Counted from the stretch's first letter, positions 1 to 6,323 are shown. The stretch is 6,463 nucleotides of DNA from Oscillospiraceae bacterium (GCA_031283835.1 JAITBA010000174.1:1-6463); one strand, 5' to 3'. Notes: generated by a model not told the origin, from the sequence alone. Made by a program: numbers and translations.

Positions 1-34
1 GCAAAATATTCCCAATCCGCCTACATCCGGGCAA

Positions 35-50
35 GAACTATATCTTGTGG
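35..50 (+). promoter_or_regulatory. NrdR-box-like operator 1
   Basis: The 16-mer GAACTATATCTTGTGG matches 12 of 16 positions of the NrdR box consensus as I know it (ACACWATATATWGTGT), including the CTATAT core and the TTGTG right half. NrdR is the zinc-finger/ATP-cone repressor of ribonucleotide reductase genes and usually binds paired boxes. A second match lies exactly 42 bp downstream, and the next gene is nrdD. The assignment is therefore supported by sequence, pairing and context. The left half-site is degenerate. Confidence 0.75.
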
Positions 51-76
51 CAAGAGAAGAAAATTGGCACAAAAAT

Positions 77-92
77 AATCTATATTTTGTGC
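77..92 (+). promoter_or_regulatory. NrdR-box-like operator 2
   Basis: The 16-mer AATCTATATTTTGTGC also matches 12 of 16 consensus positions, and it shares the CTATAT core and TTGTG right half with box 1. It ends 10 bp before the predicted -35 element of nrdD, a fitting place for a repressor. It starts 42 bp after box 1, about four helical turns, so two NrdR oligomers could sit on the same DNA face. An imperfect inverted repeat (GCACAAAA at 67-74 against TTTTGTGC at 85-92) overlaps it and may extend the recognised symmetry. Confidence 0.75.
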
Positions 93-102
93 GTGAAACC
101 TA

Positions 103-131
103 TTGCAATTTCCGTTTGAATCTGCTATAAT
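103..131 (+). promoter_or_regulatory. nrdD promoter, extended -10
   Basis: A -35 element TTGCAA (103-108, 4 of 6 consensus) is followed after 17 bp by a perfect -10 TATAAT (126-131). The TG at 123-124 makes an extended -10. Transcription would start near 138, giving a leader of about 35 nt that carries the ribosome site GGAAGGAAG (155-163) before the ATG at 173. Both NrdR-like boxes lie just upstream. Positions 1-172 otherwise show no convincing gene. All three plus frames stay open for a while at the left edge, but that is expected in AT-rich DNA. Confidence 0.75.
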
Positions 132-172
132 GCTAAAGCAGCTATGAAACACACGGAAGGAAGCGACGAAAT

Positions 173-2302
173 ATGAAGGTCATTAAGCGGGATGGGACCT
201 CGGTGGAATTTGACCGGGGAAAAATTGTGGTTGCCGTCCAAAAAGCCAACGCGGCGGTGGAGAAAGAGGACCGCGTGGCGTTGGCGCAGATTGAAGCGAT
301 TGCGGAGAGCATTGAGGGCAAGCACCGCGCTCGTGTGCTGGTGGAAGACATTCAAGACGTGGTGGAGCAAAAGCTCATGGAGCTGAAAAAATACGCGCTG
401 GCCAAGGCGTATATCATCTACCGCTACACCCGCGCGCTGGCGCGCAAGGCGAACACCACAGACGATGGCATTCTCAGCCTGATTCGCGCGGCCAACAAAG
501 ATGTAATGGAAGAAAACTCCAACAAAAACGCCGTCACCGCCGCCACCCAGCGCGATCTGATCGCGGGCGAAGTCAGCCGCGACTTAACCCGCAGAGTGCT
601 GCTGCCCGAATATATCTCGAAGGCCCACGACGAGGGCGCCCTCCACTTTCACGATAGCGACTATTTTGTGCAACCAATTTTTAATTGCTGCCTAATCAAC
701 ATTGGCGACATGCTAGACAACGGCACGGTGATGAACGGCAAGCTAATCGAAAGCCCCAAGAGCTTTCAGGTGGCGTGCACGGTGATGACCCAGATTATCG
801 CCAGCGTTGCCAGCAACCAATACGGCGGGCAAAGCGTCGATATTTCGCACCTGGGCAAATACCTGCGCCGCAGCTACGAAAAATTTAGCAAGCAGGTGCG
901 CGCGGAAGCGGGCGACGGCATCACGGAAGAGGCCCGCGAAGCTTTGGTGCATTCCCTGCTGCGGAGCGAACTGCGCTCCGGCGTGCAAACCATACAATAC
1001 CAAATTAACACCTTGATGACCACCAACGGACAAAGCCCCTTCGTCACCATCTTTATGAATTTGCAGGAGGGCGACCCCTATATTGACGAAAACGCGCTGA
1101 TTGTTGAAGAAGTGATTCGCCAGCGGTTGCAGGGGATTAAAAACGAAAAGGGCGTGTATGTGACCCCGGCGTTCCCCAAGCTGATTTATGTGTTGGACGA
1201 GCACAACTGCCTGAAGGGCGGCAAATACGATTATCTGACCTTGCTGGCCGTGCAGTGCAGCGCCAAGCGGCTGTATCCCGATTATATTTCCGCCAAAAAA
1301 ATGCGCGAAAATTATGAGGGCAATGTCTATAGCTGCATGGGCTGCCGCAGCTTTCTTACGCCATGGCGCAACGCAACCGGCGAGTACCAGTTTGAGGGGC
1401 GCTTTAACCAAGGCGTGGTGAGCCTGAACCTGCCGCAAATCGGCATCCTCTGCAAAAACAAAGGCGAAGACGCCTTTTGGAACCTGCTGGACGAGCGGCT
1501 GCAGCTGTGCTTTGAGGCACTTATGTGCCGCCACAACGCCCTGATGGGCACCAAGAGCGACGTGAGCCCCGTGCATTGGCAATACGGTGCGATTGCCCGC
1601 CTGGGCAAGGGCGAAGTCATCGACCGTTACCTGCTCAACGGCTACAGCACCATGTCGCTGGGCTACATCGGCCTCTATGAAGTGACAAAACTGATGAAGG
1701 AGGTTAGCCACACCGAGCCGGAAGGGTTGCGGTTCGCCACCAAAATTATGCACCGCATGCGGGCTGCCGCAGACAAGTGGAAACAACAAACCACGATTTC
1801 GTTTGGGCTTTATGGCACACCGGCCGAGAGCCTGTGCTACCGCTTTGCGCGCATCGACAAAGACCGCTTTGGCACCATCGAAGATGTGACAGACAAAGGG
1901 TATTATACAAATTCGTACCACGTGGACGTGCGCGAGCCCATTGATGCGTTCAGCAAATTCATCTTCGAAAGCCAGTTCCAAACCATCAGCACCGGCGGCG
2001 CCATCAGCTATGTCGAAATCCCCAACATGCGCCACAACCTCGGCGCCCTGGAGGACATTGTGCGTTTCATCTACGACAACATCCAGTACGCCGAGTTTAA
2101 TACCAAAAGCGACTACTGCCATGTGTGCGGCTTCGACGGCGAAATCATTGTCAACGACGACTTTGAATGGGAATGCCCCCAATGCCACAACAAAGACCAT
2201 GCCCGGATGAACGTTACCCGCCGCACCTGCGGCTATTTGGGCGAGAATTTTTGGAACGTGGGCAAAACCAAGGAGATTAAGGCGCGCGTGCTGCACCTAT
2301 AA
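173..2302 (+). CDS. nrdD: Anaerobic (class III) ribonucleoside-triphosphate reductase, glycyl radical enzyme
   Basis: This cytoplasmic enzyme reduces ribonucleoside triphosphates to deoxynucleotides for DNA synthesis without oxygen. Its 709 residues match the usual full length (about 700). Residues 1-92 form an ATP-cone allosteric domain (KRDG at 5-8, FDRGKI at 13-18). The catalytic barrel carries FNCC (Cys172/173) and SCMGCRSFL, where Cys391 is the likely thiyl-radical residue. A C-terminal zinc site has two CxxC pairs (Cys649/652 and Cys668/671). The motif RRTCGYLG follows, with Gly687 as the expected glycyl radical by analogy with E. coli NrdD. The ATG at 173 begins directly at the ATP cone and has a purine-rich ribosome site. 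The enzyme needs the radical-SAM activase NrdG, which is not encoded in this window. Regulation by NrdR is predicted from two upstream boxes. No truncation or frameshift is visible. Confidence 0.97.
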   Translation: MKVIKRDGTSVEFDRGKIVVAVQKANAAVEKEDRVALAQIEAIAESIEGKHRARVLVEDIQDVVEQKLMELKKYALAKAYIIYRYTRALARKANTTDDGILSLIRAANKDVMEENSNKNAVTAATQRDLIAGEVSRDLTRRVLLPEYISKAHDEGALHFHDSDYFVQPIFNCCLINIGDMLDNGTVMNGKLIESPKSFQVACTVMTQIIASVASNQYGGQSVDISHLGKYLRRSYEKFSKQVRAEAGDGITEEAREALVHSLLRSELRSGVQTIQYQINTLMTTNGQSPFVTIFMNLQEGDPYIDENALIVEEVIRQRLQGIKNEKGVYVTPAFPKLIYVLDEHNCLKGGKYDYLTLLAVQCSAKRLYPDYISAKKMRENYEGNVYSCMGCRSFLTPWRNATGEYQFEGRFNQGVVSLNLPQIGILCKNKGEDAFWNLLDERLQLCFEALMCRHNALMGTKSDVSPVHWQYGAIARLGKGEVIDRYLLNGYSTMSLGYIGLYEVTKLMKEVSHTEPEGLRFATKIMHRMRAAADKWKQQTTISFGLYGTPAESLCYRFARIDKDRFGTIEDVTDKGYYTNSYHVDVREPIDAFSKFIFESQFQTISTGGAISYVEIPNMRHNLGALEDIVRFIYDNIQYAEFNTKSDYCHVCGFDGEIIVNDDFEWECPQCHNKDHARMNVTRRTCGYLGENFWNVGKTKEIKARVLHL

Positions 2303-2390
2303 TACGATTTTTTGTGCATCAATGGCCACGACGCAAGAGCGAAAGCGAAGGCGTTCTACTATTCGAATTAATATTGCAATGAGGTGACGT

Positions 2391-2975
2391 GTGAAAATTA
2401 TCAAATATGTACCCAATGTTCTTTCGGTGTTTCGTATTCTATTTTCGATTGCCCTGCCGTTCACAGCGGGGCGGCTGCCGGTGTTTGTGCCGCTTTATCT
2501 TTTGCTGGGGCTTTCGGACTTTTTGGACGGCCGCATCGCGCGGCACTTCCACGCGGAAAGTGCCATCGGCGCAAAGCTAGACGGCCTGGGCGACACCTTG
2601 CTGAGCCTTTCTTCCTTCGTCAGCGTGGTGTTTTTGATGAAGCTGGAGATGGACTTGCCCAAAATTCTGCTCATTGGCTGCACTGTGATTGGCCTGAAGG
2701 TGGGCGTGGCCATCCTCACGCGCGTGCGCTTTAAGCAGTGGAACGGCCTGCACACCTATGGCAACAAAGCGCTGGGCGGCATGCTCTACTTTGCCCTGCT
2801 GGTGTGTGCGTTCACAAAAAAAATCAGCCTTGTGATGATCCTTATCATGGCCGCCTACATGGTGCTCACCGTGGTGGACGAAGTGGCAATTTTGCTCACC
2901 AGCGAAACCTACAACGTGGATCACAAAGGGTATCTGATTGAAAAATGGCTGACCAAACACCGGGCAAAAACGTGA
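2391..2975 (+). CDS. CDP-alcohol phosphatidyltransferase family membrane protein
   Basis: A 194-aa integral membrane enzyme of the family that moves a phosphatidyl group from CDP-diacylglycerol to an alcohol in phospholipid synthesis. The full signature D-x2-DG-x2-AR-x8-G-x3-D-x3-D is present: Asp43, Asp46, Gly47, Ala50, Arg51, Gly60, Asp64 and Asp68. About six hydrophobic segments fit membrane helices (roughly 7-24, 29-45, 70-84, 91-110, 127-141, 145-163). The N-terminal PNVLSVFR resembles the start of PgsA, but PgsA usually reads DPLADK where this protein has DGLGD. The acceptor alcohol therefore cannot be assigned and I give no symbol. The start is GTG, chosen because GAGGTGA (2381-2387) lies at ribosome-site distance. 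It follows nrdD by 88 nt with no clear promoter or strong terminator between, so co-transcription is possible. A hairpin terminator follows closely. Confidence 0.88.
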   Translation: MKIIKYVPNVLSVFRILFSIALPFTAGRLPVFVPLYLLLGLSDFLDGRIARHFHAESAIGAKLDGLGDTLLSLSSFVSVVFLMKLEMDLPKILLIGCTVIGLKVGVAILTRVRFKQWNGLHTYGNKALGGMLYFALLVCAFTKKISLVMILIMAAYMVLTVVDEVAILLTSETYNVDHKGYLIEKWLTKHRAKT

Positions 2976-2977
2976 AT

Positions 2978-3029
2978 AGCACCCAAAAAATCCCTGGTTC
3001 CGTGAGCGAACCGGGGTTTGTTGGGTGCT
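2978..3029. terminator. Bidirectional hairpin terminator between convergent genes
   Basis: An outer stem AGCACCCAA (2978-2986) pairs with TTGGGTGCT (3021-3029). An inner stem CCCTGGTTC (2992-3000) pairs with GAACCGGGG (3008-3016) with one G-U pair and a 7-nt loop. On the plus strand the whole hairpin is followed by TATTTGTT. On the minus strand the inner hairpin is followed at once by ATTTTTT, a classic tail for the convergent carD-like gene. It begins 2 nt after the phosphatidyltransferase stop codon, so it probably terminates both genes. Confidence 0.88.
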
Positions 3030-3063
3030 TATTTGTTGCCCAAAACACACGGCGGCGAAGGGG

Positions 3064-3594
3064 TTAGCCAAGGCCCAAAGCGCCTTCGTTTTCTTCGATT
3101 AGCTGCGTGACCAGCGGCAGAACTTCGTCGCGCGGGATGCCCAGCACATGGGCAAATTCGTCATAAAGTGCTTTTTCCGCATCCTTGAGAAAACGGTCGT
3201 CCGACGCGGTGAGCCTGCCGCTCTTGCCGGCACCCTTCAAATCCTCCCCGTGCTGATAAAGGGTTTTAATCAGCTGCACCAGCGCCGAGCGGCTGCTGCC
3301 GGAAAGAATCCGGCGGTACTGCTCCCGCCGCTCGTTGTCGTTGGGCACCCAAATGGTGCCTTCGTTGGGCATTTCTTTGATGAGCTTATAAATTTCGTCT
3401 GTCGAAAGAATGCGCCGCAGTTTTCCTTCGGCTTTTTCGTTCCCCACAGGCAAATAAAACGTCGCGTTATCCTCATACACGGGCGCCAAAACATAGTATG
3501 CGTGCGGTTCCGCTCCCAGTGTCATATCCTGCACCCCGGTGATTTTGCATATGCCATAGCTGCCATAAATAACTGTGTCGCCGATTGAAAACAT
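3064..3594 (-). CDS. CarD/CdnL-family RNA polymerase-binding transcriptional regulator
   Basis: A 176-aa cytoplasmic protein of the CarD/CdnL/TRCF family, whose characterised members bind the RNA polymerase beta subunit and stabilise open promoter complexes. Residues 1 to about 62 form the polymerase-interacting Tudor-like domain, opening with MFSIGDTVIYGSYGICKI. Residues from about 65 to 165 are a helical DNA-binding part. Trp82 (TIWVPNDNERR) sits near where mycobacterial CarD places its intercalating tryptophan; I have not aligned them. The frame stays open to 3873, but I start at ATG 3594. The conserved domain begins exactly there, the upstream residues are unlike any CarD, and the longer form would overlap the next gene by 124 nt. 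A weak ribosome site GGCGGG precedes the ATG. Compared with well-studied CarD, specific promoter targets are unknown. It ends at a shared terminator with the convergent plus-strand gene. Confidence 0.9.
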   Translation of the reverse strand: MFSIGDTVIYGSYGICKITGVQDMTLGAEPHAYYVLAPVYEDNATFYLPVGNEKAEGKLRRILSTDEIYKLIKEMPNEGTIWVPNDNERREQYRRILSGSSRSALVQLIKTLYQHGEDLKGAGKSGRLTASDDRFLKDAEKALYDEFAHVLGIPRDEVLPLVTQLIEENEGALGLG

Positions 3595-3640
3595 ACGCAC
3601 CCGCCGTTCTTTTGCAAAAAAATATACACCACATGCCAAA

Positions 3641-3699
3641 ATAGGTATTTTGCACAAATATACATATATATATGCACCGCACACGTGCATAATACCTAT
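3641..3699. repeat. 15-bp imperfect inverted repeat upstream of carD-like gene
   Basis: ATAGGTATTTTGCAC (3641-3655) and GTGCATAATACCTAT (3685-3699) are reverse complements at 14 of 15 positions, separated by 29 bp of AT-rich DNA. A nested pair TATGCAC (3671-3677) and GTGCATA (3685-3691) shares the right arm, so three TGCAC units are present, one of them inverted. The right arm overlaps the candidate -10 of the carD-like gene. This arrangement suits an operator for a dimeric or looping regulator, or alternative hairpins. No T-tail follows, so it is not a terminator. The regulator is unknown. Confidence 0.7.
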
Positions 3700-3717
3700 A
3701 TTTTTAATGACGCACAA
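3689..3717 (-). promoter_or_regulatory. Candidate promoter of carD-like gene
   Basis: On the minus strand TTGTGC (3717-3712, 3 of 6) is followed after 17 bp by TATTAT (3694-3689, 5 of 6). It would start transcription near 3682 and leave a leader of almost 90 nt before the ATG. The -35 is poor, and many AT-rich hexamers nearby could serve instead. Support comes mainly from spacing and from the overlap with the inverted repeat. Read-through from the upstream Dabb gene is an alternative, since no clear terminator lies between them. Confidence 0.35.
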
Positions 3718-3749
3718 AAGCGATAAAAACCCCGTGATTTCTCTGCCGG

Positions 3750-4028
3750 TCAATAATCCACCGCGGCTCGCACCACAATTATGCCGCGGATGAACGCCCG
3801 CATCCTCTGGTGTTCCGGGTGTTCGTCGTAGGCTTTTAGTGCATTGCCTGTGGAAAAATGCGACAACAGGCACAGGTCATATTCCCCGCCGTTTTGGTTC
3901 AGGCCCACGGTCAAATCAAGCAAACCGGGCACCACGCCCACCAAGGCTTCTAGCCCTACCTTGATTTTTGCGGCGTTCTCCGCCTTGTTTTCGTCTTGCA
4001 ATTTCCAAAACACGATATGCGTCACCAT
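3750..4028 (-). CDS. Dabb (stress-responsive A/B barrel) domain protein
   Basis: A 92-aa single-domain protein that matches the Dabb family from end to end: the start MVTHIVFWKL with His4, the mid-segment EYDLCLLSHF (49-58), the YDEHPEH motif (67-73), and the closing DY at 91-92. Family members form small dimeric alpha/beta-barrels. Some are stress-induced and a few plant and fungal relatives are cyclases, but most bacterial ones have no known reaction. The ATG has an excellent ribosome site (AGGAG, 7 nt spacer). It lies 46 nt downstream of the GH4 gene on the same strand with no terminator between, so it is probably the third gene of the sugar operon. A role in sugar handling, for example anomer interconversion, would be speculation from location and fold only. 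Confidence 0.9.
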   Translation of the reverse strand: MVTHIVFWKLQDENKAENAAKIKVGLEALVGVVPGLLDLTVGLNQNGGEYDLCLLSHFSTGNALKAYDEHPEHQRMRAFIRGIIVVRAAVDY

Positions 4029-4074
4029 GCAAAATCTCCTTTTTGGCAGGTTGTGCGCGGCACAGCAAAGCGGC

Positions 4075-5352
4075 TCAAAACTGCGGTAAATACGCCTTGT
4101 GTGCCTGCTTTAATTCAGCAAAGCAGGCCTGGGCTTTTTCCCAATCGCCCACGAGCGGGTGCAGCAACAACGCGTTGAGCGCCTCGGTTTCGTCGCCTTT
4201 CACGGCGGCACGCACCGCCGCGCGCTCATAGGCCTTCACAACGCGCATCAACGCCGCCATGTGACCGTTCCAGCTGCCGGGAGGGACCGGCACGGGCGTT
4301 ACGCCCTCGGCGCCAATCACCGCCGCAACTTCTACGCTGTCGCCGTCTTCCATAAAAGGCAGTGTGCCGTGGTTAAGAATGTTCACCACCTGCACGTCGC
4401 GTTTGTTGTTGGCAATCGCATCAATCAGCGACACCGCCGCCAGCGAATATTTGTGCCCGCCGCGCTTATCTAGCAGCGCGGGTTTCTCGGTCAGTTCTTC
4501 GTTTGAATAAAGTGCCAGCAACTGCTCTTCAATTTCCATACAGGTTTGTGCGCGGCTCTTTTCTTCGGCCATCTGGTGCCGCAGTTTGGCGTCGCGGCCA
4601 TAATAATATTGCAAATAGGAGCTGGGGATGCCGCCCGCCGTGCGCAGGCACTCCAGGCTGAACCCGTCATCCTTGATGTTTTCCATCACCTTGGTCGTAA
4701 AACCCTTGGCCAGCATATCCGGCAAAATGTCTCGTCCGTCCACCGCCACACGGCTGATCCAGCTCAGATGATTCAACCCCAGGTAGGTCATTTCGCAGCT
4801 GCCGCCCACCTCCTCGCGGGTGTCGTCCAGCATATTAATCGGCACGTTGCACAAGCCAATACACTTCACCTTCGTGTGGTTGAGCACAAATTCGGTGATG
4901 ATGCCCGACGGGTTTGTGAAGTTGATGAGCCACGCTTGGGGACAAATGGCCTCGATGCGCGCGCAAATTTGCGCCATGACCGGGATGGTACGCAGCGCCT
5001 TAAAAAAGCCGCCAATGCCTGTGGTTTCTTGGCCGATCAGGCCATATTTGAGCGGAATGGTCTCGTCCAAATGGCGCGCCGGCAGCTTGCCCACGCGAAT
5101 CTGCGTCACAACAAAATCGGCCCCTTGCAGAGCCAAATCCAAGTCGTCCGTCAGCAGCGTTTCGCACACGATCCCCGCGTGGCGCAACTGCCGCAGGCAC
5201 AAATTGCCTACGATTGTCCGCTTGCGCTCGTCAATGTCCATAAAACTGATTTTTTTCAGCCGCAAACGCTCCTGTGCCTTGATAAACCCATCCACCAACT
5301 CCGGGCAATAGGTGCTGCCGGAGCCGATGACCGCTACTGTGATTTCTTTCAC
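4075..5352 (-). CDS. Family GH4 6-phospho-glycosidase (probable 6-phospho-beta-glucosidase)
   Basis: A 425-aa cytoplasmic enzyme of glycoside hydrolase family 4, which cleaves 6-phosphorylated glycosides by a redox mechanism needing NAD and a divalent metal. The N-terminal Rossmann motif GSGSTYCPEL spans 10-19, with Asp39 in SFMDID at a likely cofactor position. Then come NFTNPSG (144-150), GLCNVP (166-171) and LGLNHLSW (191-198). Cys168 and His195 are the expected metal ligands, and the catalytic Tyr is likely in IPSSYLQYYY (242-251), perhaps Tyr246. Length is near that of B. subtilis LicH (about 440). Overall pattern favours the LicH/CelF/BglT 6-phospho-beta-glucosidase branch over the alpha-glucosidase branch, but substrate is inferred. 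The start is GTG, with GAGGGG 8 nt upstream. It shares GTGA with the kinase stop, so the two are translationally coupled. No PTS gene is visible nearby. Confidence 0.93.
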   Translation of the reverse strand: MKEITVAVIGSGSTYCPELVDGFIKAQERLRLKKISFMDIDERKRTIVGNLCLRQLRHAGIVCETLLTDDLDLALQGADFVVTQIRVGKLPARHLDETIPLKYGLIGQETTGIGGFFKALRTIPVMAQICARIEAICPQAWLINFTNPSGIITEFVLNHTKVKCIGLCNVPINMLDDTREEVGGSCEMTYLGLNHLSWISRVAVDGRDILPDMLAKGFTTKVMENIKDDGFSLECLRTAGGIPSSYLQYYYGRDAKLRHQMAEEKSRAQTCMEIEEQLLALYSNEELTEKPALLDKRGGHKYSLAAVSLIDAIANNKRDVQVVNILNHGTLPFMEDGDSVEVAAVIGAEGVTPVPVPPGSWNGHMAALMRVVKAYERAAVRAAVKGDETEALNALLLHPLVGDWEKAQACFAELKQAHKAYLPQF

Positions 5353-6281
5353 GTGGATTTCCCCTCAATTTCTTTGATAAATCGCATACAACCCGTCACC
5401 GGCGGCGCTTCCAGTTTGTGCAGTGTCAGCGTGCGGCCCGTGAGTGCTTCTGCTTGCTGCCGCAGCAAATCGAGATAGATTTGGTTGGGCAGTTTTGTGT
5501 GGATTGAGCCGGACAGCACCACCTCCACCACCGCACCGAAGTCCAAATTGCGCACATGGGCGGCGATTAGCTGGGCACCGCGCAAGGCCATTTGCGCCAC
5601 CATGCGCAGTGCCGGGGCATCGCCCGCATTGACGGCAGCCCAAAACAGGTCGATCAGCGTGCGCACATCTTCGGGCGTTGGGTCGGCCAGTTGCTGCATC
5701 ATCGCGCCCGGCTGCAAAAAACCGAAGGCTTCGCACGCAAGCGCAGCCAGCTTTGTGTGTTCGATATGCAGCACTGTGTCGTCATAAAGTAGGCGGCAAG
5801 CCTGCGCAAAAATCCACTCCCCATTGCCCACGTCGCCCGATAAATCGCCCAAACCTGCCAGCTGCACCTGTCGGCCCTGCCGGTCGATCGCGTTGCACAC
5901 CGTGCCGGTGCCCAGGTTTAGGCCGATCGCCGCGCCCGTCGCGCTCCCCGCCTTCACAGGCAAAAAACCATCGTTGCAGAGTTCCAACCGCCGCAGGCCC
6001 AGCGCCTGCAAGCGCGCCCTCATCGCGTCGTGCTGAGATGGGTGGTCGAGCCCCGCCAGACCCATGAAAATAAAATCGACATCGTCAAGGCCCTTGCCCG
6101 CAACCGCAAGCAAGTTTTGCACCCCGGCAAAAATCAGCCCTGCCGCCTCATCAAAGCCACCTTCGAGGTTCTCATGGTTGCTACCAGGGCCCTCAAGCAG
6201 CGACTGCAGCGCGCCGTTTGCGTCAAACAGCGCATAAGCGGTCTTCGTTCCGCCCCCGTCCGCACCCACGTACCACGGCAT
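5349..6281 (-). CDS. BadF/BadG/BcrA/BcrD-type sugar kinase (N-acetylglucosamine kinase-like)
   Basis: A 310-aa cytoplasmic ASKHA-fold ATPase. Visible motifs are the first phosphate loop GADGGGTKTAYALFD (6-20), GPGSNHEN (31-38), the probable catalytic Asp105 in CNDGF, the second phosphate loop GLNLGTGT (121-128), GLGDLSGDVGNGEW (144-157), and an adenosine-type segment VVLSGSIHTK (254-263). The late PPVTGC segment resembles the PxxGA end motif of the family. This pattern and length fit the N-acetylglucosamine kinase-like subgroup rather than the dehydratase activators, which have an iron-sulfur subunit interface. The likely reaction is ATP-dependent phosphorylation of a sugar. Because it is the first gene of an operon and overlaps the GH4 gene by 4 nt, it may phosphorylate a disaccharide or glycoside for that enzyme, but GlcNAc or another monosaccharide is equally possible. 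The ATG has a good ribosome site (AAGGGGAG) and a strong promoter. Confidence 0.88.
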   Translation of the reverse strand: MPWYVGADGGGTKTAYALFDANGALQSLLEGPGSNHENLEGGFDEAAGLIFAGVQNLLAVAGKGLDDVDFIFMGLAGLDHPSQHDAMRARLQALGLRRLELCNDGFLPVKAGSATGAAIGLNLGTGTVCNAIDRQGRQVQLAGLGDLSGDVGNGEWIFAQACRLLYDDTVLHIEHTKLAALACEAFGFLQPGAMMQQLADPTPEDVRTLIDLFWAAVNAGDAPALRMVAQMALRGAQLIAAHVRNLDFGAVVEVVLSGSIHTKLPNQIYLDLLRQQAEALTGRTLTLHKLEAPPVTGCMRFIKEIEGKST

Positions 6282-6299
6282 TCAATCTCCCCTTTTCGT

Positions 6300-6323
6300 G
6301 TATAATATACTTTTATATTATAC
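6300..6323. promoter_or_regulatory. Perfect palindrome over kinase promoter, candidate operator
   Basis: GTATAATATA (6300-6309) and TATATTATAC (6314-6323) are perfect 10-bp inverted arms around a 4-bp spacer. The palindrome contains the -10 element of the kinase promoter and reaches the expected transcription start near 6310, where a bound repressor would block polymerase. Because TATAAT is built into both arms, part of the symmetry may be a by-product of AT-rich promoter sequence. The regulator is not encoded in the window. Confidence 0.6.

Noticed and set aside
1..130. The 3' end of a gene entering from the left edge
   Set aside because: All three plus frames are open for 25 to 43 codons, but none has a recognisable end, and the two NrdR-like boxes and AT-richness mark this as a regulatory region.
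743..2296. A 517-codon open frame on the minus strand opposite nrdD
   Set aside because: It is a mirror of the strongly biased nrdD codons. Its translation is rich in Ala, Val and His without any domain, while the opposite frame is an unmistakable full-length enzyme.
2303..2320. A terminator directly after nrdD, suggested by a T-run at 2308-2313
   Set aside because: The preceding bases form only a short, weak stem, so there is no convincing hairpin.
2322..2387. A 21-codon basic open frame (MATTQERKRRRS...) ending inside the ribosome site of the phosphatidyltransferase gene
   Set aside because: Its position, ending 3 nt before the GTG, would suit a coupled leader peptide, but it has no ribosome site of its own and this length is common by chance.
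3650..3665. A possible third NrdR box in the carD-like promoter, suggested by TTTGTGC next to AT-rich sequence
   Set aside because: When aligned, the central positions are out of register with the NrdR consensus and only the right half fits.
3595..3873. A 93-residue N-terminal extension of the carD-like protein
   Set aside because: The CarD domain starts at the internal Met, the extension crosses the AT-rich promoter region and overlaps the Dabb gene, and it resembles no family extension.
4546..5478. A 310-codon plus-strand open frame opposite the GH4 gene
   Set aside because: Its translation is low in recognisable motifs and rich in His, Gln and Arg, and it spans the junction of two well-supported minus-strand genes.
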